Source of the DNA: Nocardia cyriacigeorgica
GTDB taxonomy: Bacteria; Actinomycetota; Actinomycetes; Mycobacteriales; Mycobacteriaceae
Length of the DNA: 45,334 bases
Direction: 5' to 3'
Assembly (NCBI RefSeq): GCF_029868385.1
Contig: NZ_JARWNX010000049.1
Location: 1-45,334, forward strand
The notes under the pieces were generated by a model. The model saw only the letters and a list, made by a program, of their open reading frames with translations. It was not told the origin of the DNA and ran no database searches. Positions 6,618-15,213 of this stretch are shown one piece after another; position 1 is the stretch's first letter; each line of letters opens with the position of its first letter. The translations under genes were made by a program, and so were the position numbers.

Positions 6618-9041
6618 TCAGGCCGCACCGCCGGGCGAGGCCGGGATGAGCTTGTGTTCCTCATGGCGCAGCGAGGCGGTGATCCACCAGGCCGCCTCGA
6701 CCAGGACGATACCCACCGCACCGCAGATCAGCGCGGCCGTGGTGAGCGAGACATTGGAGGGATCGAGTTTGAAGAACTCCCGGGTGAACGGGAAGCTGAA
6801 CAACAGCAGATAGGCCAGCACCGACCCTGCCAGCAGCACCACCTTCCACCACACGTACGGCCGCGCCACGATGGCCAGCACCCACACCGCGATCATGATC
6901 AGGGTGATGAGCGCGGTGGTGCCCGCCTGCACGGTCTGCTCGTCGGTGGCCTCCGGGCCCGCGTAGGCGATCAGGTAGGCGACGAAGGTGGCCACCCCGA
7001 TCACCACACCGGACGGGATCGCCAGCCGCATCACCCGGCCCACGAAACCCGAGCGCGCCCGTTCGTTGTTCGGCGCCAGCGACAGGATGAACGCCGGGAT
7101 GCCGATGGTGAACCAGGCCGCGATGGTGACATGGCGCGGCAGGAACGGATACCCGATCGGCTCGTAATCGAAGATCTGCGAACCCACACCCGCCAGACCG
7201 ACCAGGAACGCCAGCAGCACCGAATACACGGTCTTGGTGAGGAACAGATTCGAGACCCGCTCGATATTGCCGATCACCCGGCGACCCTCCCCCACCACAT
7301 ACGGCAGGGTTGCGAACTTGTTGTCCAACAGCACGATCTGGGCCACCGCACGGGTCGCGGGACTGCCCGAACCCATGGCGACACCGATATCGGCGTCCTT
7401 GAGCGCGAGAACATCGTTCACCCCGTCACCGGTCATGGCGACGGTGTGTCCACGCGACTGCAACGCACCGACCATGGCGCGCTTCTGATCGGGCCGCACC
7501 CGACCGAAGGTGGTTTCCCGGTCGAGCACATCCGCTAGTTCGTCGCGCTGCTCGGGAAGCTCGCGCGCGTCGACGGCGTGATCGCCGCCGGGCAGCTCGA
7601 GCGAAGAGGCCACCGCACCGACCGACACCGCGTTATCGCCGGAGATGACCTTGATCGACACGTCCTGGCTGGCGAAATAGTCCAGGGTCTCGCGGGCGTC
7701 CGGGCGCACCTTCTGCTCCAGCACCACCAGCGCCGCCGGGGTCACCGTGCCGGGAGCGTCGGGCGCGTCGACCGGGCGGTCACCGCGGGCGAGCAACAGG
7801 ATGCGCAATCCGGAGGACCCGAGTTCCTCGGCCATCCGCGCATCCGCCGAGCCCGGATCCAGCAGGACATCCGGCGCGCCGAGCAGCCAGTCGCCGTGCT
7901 CACCGTAGGAGAACCCGCTCCACTTCTTCGCCGAGGAGAACGGTGCGACCGCGGTGTAGCGCCAGTCGGGGCGCTCGGGCAGCCCCTCGGCGATGGCCTG
8001 CACGCTGGCATTGGGTCGTGGATCGTCACCGGCCATGGCGGCCAGCACCCGGCGTACCTCGGCGTCGTCGGCCGAACCGAGCACCTTGATATCGGCGAGC
8101 CGCATCCCGTTCTCGGTGAGGGTTCCGGTCTTGTCCGCGCACACCACATCGACGCGGGCCAGGCCCTCGATCGCGGGCAGCTCCTGCACCAGGCATTTGC
8201 GCCGCCCCAGCCGCACCACACCGACGGCGAACGCGATCGAGGTCATCAGCACCAGACCCTCGGGGACCATCGGCACCAGCGCCGCCACCATGCCGGTGAC
8301 CGCGGGCCGCCAGGACTGGCCGCTGGAGAACAACTGGTTGTAGATGATCAACGCACCCGCCGGGATCAACAGGTAGGTGATGACCTTGAGAATGGTGTCG
8401 ATGCCATTGCGCAGTTCGGAATTGACCAGCGTGAACTTACTGGCCTCTTCGGCCAGCTTGGCCGCATAGGCGTCGCGGCCCACCTTGGTGGCGCTGTAGG
8501 CGCCCGACCCCGACACCACATAGCTGCCCGAGAGCACCTGCGCACCCAGCTCCTTGTGCACCGGATCGGCTTCACCGGTGAGCAGCGATTCGTCGACTTC
8601 GAGCAGTTCGGATTCGACGACCTCGCCGTCGACCACGATCTGATCGCCAGGCCCCAGCTCGATCAGCTCGTCGAGCACCACATCCTTCGGCGCGATCTGC
8701 TCGGACCGGCCGTCGCGGCGCACGGTCGGCTTGGCCTGGCTGACGATGGCCAGCTGATCGAGGGTGCGTTTGGCGCGAATCTCCTGGATGATGCCGACCG
8801 CGCTGTTGGCGACGATGAGCAGCCCGAACATGCCATCGATCACCGACCCGGTGGCCATCACCAGGACGAACAGCACACCGAGGATGGCGTTGATCCTGGT
8901 GAAGACATTGGCGCGGACGATATCGCGCACCGAACGGCTGGCGCGGTCCGGCACATCGTTGGTGCGACCGTCCCGATGGCGATCGGCCACCTCGGCAGCG
9001 GTCAGCCCGGTCGAACGCGGCGCCTGCACGGATATCGACAT
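6618..9041 (-). CDS. ctpE: CtpE-type cation-transporting P-type ATPase
   Basis: 807 residues from ATG 9041 (MSISVQAPRSTGLTAAEVAD). The open frame to 9389 lacks homology and overlaps rarD. P-type signatures: TGEADPV (155-161, actuator domain), the phosphorylation motif DKTGTLT with D303, and TGDGVNDVLALKDADIG in the hinge. MVPEGLVLM in the mid-protein TM helix is the ion-binding region. Long identical stretches match mycobacterial CtpE from memory (VRANVFTRINAILGVL, AAWFTIGIPAFILSLAPNNERA). CtpE is reported to import Ca2+ in mycobacteria and to be needed for envelope integrity at low calcium, so a calcium-uptake role is inferred. It is divergent from rarD with a gap of less than 80 bp. Confidence 0.92.
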   Translation of the reverse strand: MSISVQAPRSTGLTAAEVADRHRDGRTNDVPDRASRSVRDIVRANVFTRINAILGVLFVLVMATGSVIDGMFGLLIVANSAVGIIQEIRAKRTLDQLAIVSQAKPTVRRDGRSEQIAPKDVVLDELIELGPGDQIVVDGEVVESELLEVDESLLTGEADPVHKELGAQVLSGSYVVSGSGAYSATKVGRDAYAAKLAEEASKFTLVNSELRNGIDTILKVITYLLIPAGALIIYNQLFSSGQSWRPAVTGMVAALVPMVPEGLVLMTSIAFAVGVVRLGRRKCLVQELPAIEGLARVDVVCADKTGTLTENGMRLADIKVLGSADDAEVRRVLAAMAGDDPRPNASVQAIAEGLPERPDWRYTAVAPFSSAKKWSGFSYGEHGDWLLGAPDVLLDPGSADARMAEELGSSGLRILLLARGDRPVDAPDAPGTVTPAALVVLEQKVRPDARETLDYFASQDVSIKVISGDNAVSVGAVASSLELPGGDHAVDARELPEQRDELADVLDRETTFGRVRPDQKRAMVGALQSRGHTVAMTGDGVNDVLALKDADIGVAMGSGSPATRAVAQIVLLDNKFATLPYVVGEGRRVIGNIERVSNLFLTKTVYSVLLAFLVGLAGVGSQIFDYEPIGYPFLPRHVTIAAWFTIGIPAFILSLAPNNERARSGFVGRVMRLAIPSGVVIGVATFVAYLIAYAGPEATDEQTVQAGTTALITLIMIAVWVLAIVARPYVWWKVVLLAGSVLAYLLLFSFPFTREFFKLDPSNVSLTTAALICGAVGIVLVEAAWWITASLRHEEHKLIPASPGGAA

Positions 9042-9118
9042 GGCTGTCAGCCTAAGCGACGCCGTGCGGTGAAGCCGGTCTCCTGCCACCCGTGGGTGGT
9101 GCGAATGCGGCCACGCAC

Positions 9119-10060
9119 ATGATCGAGAAGTACCGTCGCCGAGTGCGGAGAACCGAATCGATCCCAGGTGTCGGCTTCGGTATCGGGGCGTATGCGGCGT
9201 GGGGCTCGTTCCCCGCGTTCTTCGGCCTGCTGGCCTTCGCCCCCGCCACCGAGGTGCTCGCGCAACGCATCCTGTGGACGTTGGTGGTGGTGCTGATCGT
9301 GCTGATCGCGGTGGGCAGGCTCGGTGAGCTGCGGCAGATCTCGGCGAGTACCTGGCGCTACGCGGCCGCGGCGTCGGCGGCGATCTCACTGAACTGGGGT
9401 GTCTACGTCTACGGGGTCACCTCCGAGCAGGTCGTGCAATGTGCGCTCGGATACTTCATCAATCCGCTGGTGACGGTGGCGTTCGGGGTGATCATCTTCC
9501 GGGAACGACTGGCCGTGGCGCAGTGGGTGGCGCTCGGGCTCGGCGCGTTCGCGGTCGTGGTGCTCACCATCGATTACGGCAGCCCGCCGCTCATCGCGAT
9601 CACGCTCGCGTGTTCGTTCGCCGTCTACGGTCTGGTCAAGAAGGTGATCCCGTTGGACGCGCTGCGCGGGGTGGCCGCGGAGGGCCTGATCGCGGCGCCG
9701 TTCGCGCTGGCGTTCGTGATCGTGCTCGCCGTCACCGGACAGGGCACCTTCGGCGCCGACCCCGCCCATACCGCGCTGCTGATGTCGACCGGGCCGGTCA
9801 CCCTGGTCCCGCTGCTGCTGTTCGCGGTTGCCGCACAACGGGTCCCGCTGTCGACGATGGGCATCCTGCAATACCTCACCCCCGCCCTCCAACTGGCGTG
9901 GGGTGTCGCGGTGGCCGGTGAACCGATGCCCGCCTCGCGGTGGGCCGGTTTCGCGCTCATCTGGGCGGCGCTGGCGGTGTTCACCGTGCACGCGCTGGCC
10001 CGCGGACGCGGACGAGCCGCCGAACCGGTCGATACCGACCTGGGCGAGAAGCCACGCTGA
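9119..10060 (+). CDS. rarD: EamA-family transporter, RarD type
   Basis: 313 residues from ATG 9119; GTG 9092 is an alternative. About ten hydrophobic helices arranged as two EamA halves. Features typical of RarD are GIGAYAAWGSFPAFFGLLAFAPATEVLAQRILWT, SLNWGVYVYGV and PLSTMGILQYLTPALQL. The substrate of RarD is unknown; chloramphenicol sensitivity has been associated with the family name. It is divergent from ctpE. The C-terminal 20 residues are hydrophilic. Confidence 0.9.
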   Translation: MIEKYRRRVRRTESIPGVGFGIGAYAAWGSFPAFFGLLAFAPATEVLAQRILWTLVVVLIVLIAVGRLGELRQISASTWRYAAAASAAISLNWGVYVYGVTSEQVVQCALGYFINPLVTVAFGVIIFRERLAVAQWVALGLGAFAVVVLTIDYGSPPLIAITLACSFAVYGLVKKVIPLDALRGVAAEGLIAAPFALAFVIVLAVTGQGTFGADPAHTALLMSTGPVTLVPLLLFAVAAQRVPLSTMGILQYLTPALQLAWGVAVAGEPMPASRWAGFALIWAALAVFTVHALARGRGRAAEPVDTDLGEKPR

Positions 10061-10222
10061 GGTCCGCACAGGGTAAGGATCGACCCGTCCGCGCGGCGCG
10101 CTGTGAAACCACACAGAAAAGGGGCGCGACAAACTCGTTTCGGTTAGATTCTGCGCGATTCGTTCCCGGCATCGACGGCGGGATCACCATGGAGCGCACT
10201 GATATCGGAGGTCGAGACGCCT

Positions 10223-11146
10223 GTGAACGACGAGATCCTGGACCGGGCCGCGGGAGCACTAGTGGGCAGCGCCGCCGGTGACGCGCTGGGTGCGGGCTAC
10301 GAATTCACCCACCCCGGCCCGGACTCGGTGATCGGCATGGTCGGCGGCGGCGTCTTCGATTGGGCGCCGGGCCAATGGACCGACGACACCTCGATGGCCA
10401 TGGCGATCGCGCTCGCGGCCGACACCTGTGCGGGCGGTATCGATCTGGACGAGGTGGCGGCGGGGTTCATGCGGTGGTGGGATTCGCAGCCGCCGGATGT
10501 GGGGGTGCAGACCTCGAAGGTGCTCGGCGCGGCACCGCGATCGGCGCGCGATATGCAGGCGGTCGCCATGTCCCTGCCCGGCCTGACCGGCGGTAACGGC
10601 TCCCTCATGCGCACCGGACCGGTCGCGCTCGCCTTCCTCACCCGACCGGACGAATGCATCCGGGTGGCCGGTGCCATCGGTCTGCTCACCCATCACGACC
10701 AGCAGGCCATCGAGGCCTGCAAGATGTGGAGCCACGCCATCCGGCACGCCATTCTGGAGGCGAACTTCGACGGTGTCCGCGATTACGCCGCCGCCTGCGC
10801 CGCCGCCGACTATTGGATACCGCTGCTCGATCAGGCCGAATCCGGTGCACCGCAGGACTTCCCGAAGAACGGCTGGGTGGTGCACGCCTTGCAGACCGCG
10901 TGGTGGGCGATCACCACCACTGAACAGTCGGGACCCGAACACCTGCCACGCGCGCTGGAACAGTGTGTGCGCGCCGGTGGCGATACCGATACCACCGCCG
11001 CCATCGCGGGCGCCCTGCTCGGTGCGCGCTGGGGCGCGTCGGCGGTGCCGTCCGGATGGCGCGAGATCCTGCACGGCTACCCGGGGTTGACCGGCGACGA
11101 TCTGATCCCGCTCGCCCACCGGATCGTCGAGAAGAACACGGGATAG
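10223..11146 (+). CDS. ADP-ribosylglycohydrolase (DraG/ARH) family protein
   Basis: 307 residues. It begins GTG 10223 with GGAGG at 10207-10211. The fold is recognised from GALVGSAAGDALGAGYEF at the N-terminus, WTDDTSMAM (T53-D54-D55, first magnesium cluster) and VRAGGDTDTTAAIAGALLGARWG near the C-terminus (second metal-binding aspartates). Family members remove ADP-ribose from arginine, DNA bases or small molecules, or have lost that activity. All key acidic residues appear present, so hydrolase activity is plausible. No partner ADP-ribosyltransferase lies in the window, so the substrate is unknown. A hexamer TTAGAT near 10145 could be part of its promoter. Confidence 0.88.
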   Translation: MNDEILDRAAGALVGSAAGDALGAGYEFTHPGPDSVIGMVGGGVFDWAPGQWTDDTSMAMAIALAADTCAGGIDLDEVAAGFMRWWDSQPPDVGVQTSKVLGAAPRSARDMQAVAMSLPGLTGGNGSLMRTGPVALAFLTRPDECIRVAGAIGLLTHHDQQAIEACKMWSHAIRHAILEANFDGVRDYAAACAAADYWIPLLDQAESGAPQDFPKNGWVVHALQTAWWAITTTEQSGPEHLPRALEQCVRAGGDTDTTAAIAGALLGARWGASAVPSGWREILHGYPGLTGDDLIPLAHRIVEKNTG

Positions 11147-11163
11147 CCGACCGGTTCGACTGT

Positions 11164-11197
11164 GTCCGAGGTGGGCGGTGACGCACCCACCTCGGAC
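11164..11197. terminator. Bidirectional terminator hairpin
   Basis: Perfect 12-bp stem (GTCCGAGGTGGG / CCCACCTCGGAC) with a 10-base loop, in the gap of about 55 bp between the convergent ARH-family and arabinosyltransferase genes. Confidence 0.75.
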
Positions 11198-11201
11198 GAC
11201 C

Positions 11202-14200
11202 TCAGTACGACGTGATGATGTGCCCCGGTGTCCACATGCCCGAACGCCGGACCTGTTCGACGGAGACCCGCGCGGCTTCGGCCTCCGGGTCGATCGGGAT
11301 GAACTGTTCGATCGACCCCCAGTCCTTGTCCCAGTCGTGGTTCAGATAGGCGGGCAGGGTGCGGGCGGTGAACAGCAGCTGGGTCCAACCGAGCGGACCA
11401 CCACCGTCGTGGGCCTGCCACATATTGGTGATGGAGGCACCGCCGCGGTCGGGCAGGATCCGGTACCGCGGCAGTTCGGCGACGCCGTAACGGGTGGGCA
11501 TATGGTTCTGGCAGGGGAAGTTCAGCCCGACCAACCAATCGAGCAGCACCGGCGTCTGTGTACCGAGCAGTTCGTTGAGCGTCGTCGTCTGCGGCACCCG
11601 CGGTGGGGTGACGGCCAGCCACTGGTCGCCGCCGAGATCCTTGTCCTCGGCGACCAGACGCACCACATCGGCCTCGCCGGGCAGTTGGTCCAGCGGGACG
11701 CGCACATTGCGCCACACCGGCGCCGGGCCGATATCCAGCGGAAGGATCGTGCCCAGCGGCGCGACACTGCCGTCGGGCCCGGTGGTGCCGTATTCGACCT
11801 CGAGTCGCTGCCCCTGGCGCTCCACACCATCGGCATCCACCGAACGGATCCGGCCCGCGACCGCGATGGCGATGATGTCGCCGCGGTTGCCGTCGACCGC
11901 CTCCGGCAGCTGATACCAGCCGGTGGTCAGCGTGGCCGGAGCCTGGTCGCCGGGACTGTAGGTGCCGAGCACCGGGGTGGTGGCCGGTTCGAGTCCGAAC
12001 GGCAACGGCACGCTGCTGCCGTTCACGCCGCTACCGGACGAGGTGTCCGAGGTCGAACCCGCCGACGCTTCCGCATCACGGATCTCATCGGGATCCGATG
12101 AGACCGTATTGGCTCGGCCGGTATCGGTTTCGACCTCGTCGGACACCAGCACCGGGGCGACACCGTTCGGGGTGAATCCGACCGATTCCGTACCGGCGAG
12201 GGCGGCGGCGGGATCACCGGACAGCGGAGGCAGCATCGATGCGTTCGGGTTCGGCTCCACGAGCACATCGTCGGCGAGCCCGCAGCCATCGGAGAACGTC
12301 GCGGCCAGATTCGATTTCGCCAGCGAGTACGCCGGGTACTGGGATACTGCCGCCTTGGCGAAGGAGGCCACCTCGAACACCACCATGGCGGCGGCCACGA
12401 TCATCAGCACCGGTACCCGGGCGACACGTCCGGTCACCGAACCGGGCTCCGGTTCGGCGCCCGGTCGGATGTGGAACCAGGCGGCCACGGCCAGCGCGAG
12501 CACCGTCAGACCCATCAGGAACGTCGAGAAACCGAAGCCGGCGACCGAAGGCGGTTTGTCCCACCACGGGACACCCCAGGACGACACGTACCAGTAGCCG
12601 TTGGCGGCGACGAAACTCATGGCGAGGGTGAACAAGACCGCGGCCGCGAACAGCGCCCGATTGCGCACCGGGCGCATCACCTGCGCACTCACCGCCACGG
12701 CGGCGAGCGCGGCGGCGCAGGTCGCCAGCCCGGCGAACACACCGAACTGGTGATTCCACTTCGTCGGCGCGAACATCATCAGCAGCATGGCCCCGAAGGT
12801 GATGCCGATGATGCGACGCGACGGCCCGGCCGCGGTGCCGGGGATGTGCCCGCCACGGCGCAGCATGGTGACCACACAGACCAGCAGACACAACAGCATC
12901 AGGAACATGCCGAAGCGGCGCGTCAGCCAGCCGTCACCGCTGGGCTGGATCAGGTACTGGTAACGCAGATATTCGAAGAACCAGGATTCGCCGGGACCGA
13001 TCCGATCGTGCACGTACAGCATCTCGGTGAACGCGGTGAAGGTCCGGTCGGCGAAGATCACCGGCAGCACCACCACACCCACCGCGAGCAATGGCAGCAG
13101 CTGCGCCAGATAGCCGACGGTCTGCGCGCGGTGCACGATCACCGCTGTCATCGCGCGCGCACCGGCGATCAGCGCGGCCACACAGATCACACCGGAGGGG
13201 GCGGCGGTCAAGGTCATCGCGGCGATGAGAATCGCCAGCGCCGCGGGCAGCAGCCGCCGGGTGGCGATGGCGCGTTCGACCGACACCCAGGTGAGGATCA
13301 CCCCGGTCGCCACCACGAACTCCGCGCGCAGACCGTTGTTGTAGGGCAGCCAGAAGGCGAGGAACACCAGCGCCGCGGTCCACACCGCGATCTTGCTGCC
13401 CCGCACCGCGACGCCGAGCCGCGGCAGCACCTCACGGCTGATCACCCACCAGCACACCAGTGCCGACAACAGCACCGGCAGCCGCACCCAGGTGCTGGCG
13501 ATCGACACCTGCGTCATCCAGCCGATCACATCGGTGTACGGCGTGTAGAAGGGCGCCTCGTCGACGGAGAACCAGCGGTAGTAGTTCGACATGTAGCCCG
13601 AACTCTGCGCACCGCGCGCCATACCGAGGATGTAGCCGTCGTCGGAGGTGTTGGCGCCGATGAAATGCCACACCAGCAGCGTCGCGAACACGACCCAGTC
13701 GACCGGCTTCAGCCGCCACCAGCGCGAGGGCAGGAACCGCCGCGACGAGCGGCCGTCGGTCCGGTCGAGGCGGTACAACGCCACCAGCGAGACCAGTGTG
13801 GCCAGTACGGCGAGCGCGATGACGACGAGCTTGAGCGGGGTCGGTGAGGTGGAGTACCGCGAGTCGACCTCGATATCGATGCGCATACCGTCGGGGGCGG
13901 CGCCCGCCAGATCGCTGAACACCCCGACCACCTGCGGTCGGACATCGCGTTCGACGACCGCGCCCGCCGGGCCCGCACCGGTCACCGCGATCTCGGACCG
14001 CGCCGTCGAGATGTCGATCGACAGCGCACACCCCTGGTCGCGGATATCGGCCAGCGGCGACGACCACAGCAGCGTGTTACGCGAGACCGCGTCGACGCGC
14101 CCCGGCCGCTCCGGTGTATCGGCGACGACCTTGAGGACGAACCCGTAGCGCTCCATATCCGCCGACTGCCGCGGAATGGTCGAGGCCACGACGCCACCGG

Positions 14201-14489
14201 AATCGGCGAGCCGCGTGATCGCGGCGCACGGGACCTCGGCGGTCAGTCCGATCGGCGCATAGGACACCAGCGGAGCCTCGATACTGCGGGCCGCGTCGTC
14301 CTGCGGCCAGCTGACCGTGGCCGCGTCCATGCGCACGGGCAGGAAGGGGACGGCGAGCGCGCAGAGCGCACCGATGAGTGCGGCGACGATGGCGACCATC
14401 CGGGCCCGGCCACCGCGATCGGGTTGCGCCGGACGGGGATCGGTCGTCTCGCCGGGCCGTTCGCCCGCCCACACCATCGTGTCAGCCAC
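11202..14489 (-). CDS. Arabinosyltransferase of the Emb family (GT53)
   Basis: 1095-residue multi-pass membrane enzyme that transfers arabinose from decaprenyl-phosphoarabinose to cell-wall arabinogalactan and/or lipoarabinomannan. TM1 is near residues 31-52. An extracytoplasmic domain runs to about 218, followed by a dozen or so further TM helices and a C-terminal extracytoplasmic domain (about 690-1095) ending GMWTPGHIITSY. The catalytic DD pair is D283-D284 in GANTSDDGYILGMAR. M325 in VIGWMTQVS appears to align with the ethambutol-resistance residue M306 of M. tuberculosis EmbB. Whether it is the EmbA, B or C counterpart cannot be told from sequence alone. It stands as a single gene, not in an embCAB cluster. 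Start is GTG 14489. Confidence 0.93.
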   Translation of the reverse strand: MADTMVWAGERPGETTDPRPAQPDRGGRARMVAIVAALIGALCALAVPFLPVRMDAATVSWPQDDAARSIEAPLVSYAPIGLTAEVPCAAITRLADSGGVVASTIPRQSADMERYGFVLKVVADTPERPGRVDAVSRNTLLWSSPLADIRDQGCALSIDISTARSEIAVTGAGPAGAVVERDVRPQVVGVFSDLAGAAPDGMRIDIEVDSRYSTSPTPLKLVVIALAVLATLVSLVALYRLDRTDGRSSRRFLPSRWWRLKPVDWVVFATLLVWHFIGANTSDDGYILGMARGAQSSGYMSNYYRWFSVDEAPFYTPYTDVIGWMTQVSIASTWVRLPVLLSALVCWWVISREVLPRLGVAVRGSKIAVWTAALVFLAFWLPYNNGLRAEFVVATGVILTWVSVERAIATRRLLPAALAILIAAMTLTAAPSGVICVAALIAGARAMTAVIVHRAQTVGYLAQLLPLLAVGVVVLPVIFADRTFTAFTEMLYVHDRIGPGESWFFEYLRYQYLIQPSGDGWLTRRFGMFLMLLCLLVCVVTMLRRGGHIPGTAAGPSRRIIGITFGAMLLMMFAPTKWNHQFGVFAGLATCAAALAAVAVSAQVMRPVRNRALFAAAVLFTLAMSFVAANGYWYVSSWGVPWWDKPPSVAGFGFSTFLMGLTVLALAVAAWFHIRPGAEPEPGSVTGRVARVPVLMIVAAAMVVFEVASFAKAAVSQYPAYSLAKSNLAATFSDGCGLADDVLVEPNPNASMLPPLSGDPAAALAGTESVGFTPNGVAPVLVSDEVETDTGRANTVSSDPDEIRDAEASAGSTSDTSSGSGVNGSSVPLPFGLEPATTPVLGTYSPGDQAPATLTTGWYQLPEAVDGNRGDIIAIAVAGRIRSVDADGVERQGQRLEVEYGTTGPDGSVAPLGTILPLDIGPAPVWRNVRVPLDQLPGEADVVRLVAEDKDLGGDQWLAVTPPRVPQTTTLNELLGTQTPVLLDWLVGLNFPCQNHMPTRYGVAELPRYRILPDRGGASITNMWQAHDGGGPLGWTQLLFTARTLPAYLNHDWDKDWGSIEQFIPIDPEAEAARVSVEQVRRSGMWTPGHIITSY

Positions 14490-14497
14490 GGGGCCCG

Positions 14498-14503
14498 ATA
14501 CTA
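14498..14503 (-). promoter_or_regulatory. Candidate -10 element for a near-leaderless emb transcript
   Basis: TAGTAT on the minus strand ends 8 bases before the GTG start at 14489, with no Shine-Dalgarno sequence before that start. This is the arrangement expected for a leaderless or near-leaderless actinobacterial mRNA. There is no convincing -35. Confidence 0.35.
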
Positions 14504-14535
14504 GCGTGGGCGATCCCGGGCACGGCCGGACAGCA

Positions 14536-14571
14536 CAGTGGCCGATGCCCGACCAGGGGCACCGGCCACTG
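14536..14571 (-). terminator. Terminator after the Mtb12-like lipoprotein gene
   Basis: Hairpin with a 9-bp outer stem (CAGTGGCCG / CGGCCACTG), one mismatch, a 5-bp inner stem (TGCCC / GGGCA) and a 6-base loop. It lies 25 bases past the lipoprotein stop at 14596 and upstream of emb. Confidence 0.7.
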
Positions 14572-14595
14572 CGGTACTCGGAAGCGGTGACCCGA

Positions 14596-15096
14596 TCAGG
14601 CCGGGCAGGCCGCCGATTGCAGGTTGGCCAGCTTCAGCATGTCGCAGGCCCACTGCTGCTGGACCTTCCACTTGCCGTCCTCGGCGACGAACGGCACCTG
14701 GACCGGGTTGGTCTGGCCGTTGATCACGAAGTTCGCGTCGGCGCTCACCGTATCGCCCAACGCGGTCACCCTCGTCACCTCGATGCTGGCGCCGGACTGC
14801 TGGTAGGCCTGGGTCAGGGTGCCCGGCAGGTTCGGATCCGCTTCGGCGCCCTGGATGCCGTCCAGCTTCTCTTCGTTCGGCACGTTCGGGTCGAGTGCGC
14901 GCTGCAACTGAACGTTCAGCTCTTCGGCGGTGGGAACCGGCGGCAGGTCGGCGGCAGGAGCGGCCGACTGGCTGGTGGTGGTCGACTTGGCCGGCTTGTC
15001 CGAATCCTTGTCGTCGCTACCACACGCGGTCATGGTCAGCGCGGCGGCGACGGCCAGGCCCGCGATGGCGATGCGTCCGGTCTTACGAAGCTTCAA
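14596..15096 (-). CDS. Mtb12-like secreted lipoprotein
   Basis: 166 residues from TTG 15096. This start is chosen because AAGGACG lies just upstream and it gives a standard signal peptide, MKLRKTGRIAIAGLAVAAAL, followed by a lipobox with C25. The longer frame to 15171 has no such signal. A Ser/Thr/Ala-rich linker follows, then an Mtb12/CFP-2-like domain: VPTAEELNVQLQRALDPNVP, then SADANFVINGQ, then a WKVQQQWACDML segment with two cysteines (WACDML and SAACPA) that may form a disulfide. Mtb12 is an abundant secreted antigen of unknown biochemical role in mycobacteria. It is its own transcription unit, with a terminator hairpin downstream. Confidence 0.85.
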   Translation of the reverse strand: MKLRKTGRIAIAGLAVAAALTMTACGSDDKDSDKPAKSTTTSQSAAPAADLPPVPTAEELNVQLQRALDPNVPNEEKLDGIQGAEADPNLPGTLTQAYQQSGASIEVTRVTALGDTVSADANFVINGQTNPVQVPFVAEDGKWKVQQQWACDMLKLANLQSAACPA

Positions 15097-15213
15097 CTGC
15101 TCGTCCTTTGTGTGTGAGTGGGGTTGTGTCGTTGGCACGATGGCAGCCCCGCCCGACCGGCGACGCTGCACGAGGTACCAAGGCTACCCGCCGGTCCCAC
15201 CGGCGAGCATCCG

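Noticed and set aside
9042..9389. N-terminal extension of CtpE
   Set aside because: Arg/Pro-rich, overlaps the rarD coding region on the other strand, and the homologous N-terminus begins at ATG 9041.
10120..10136. TGTGAAACCACACA near the ARH-family gene as a Crp site
   Set aside because: The right half lacks TCACA; only one half-site fits.
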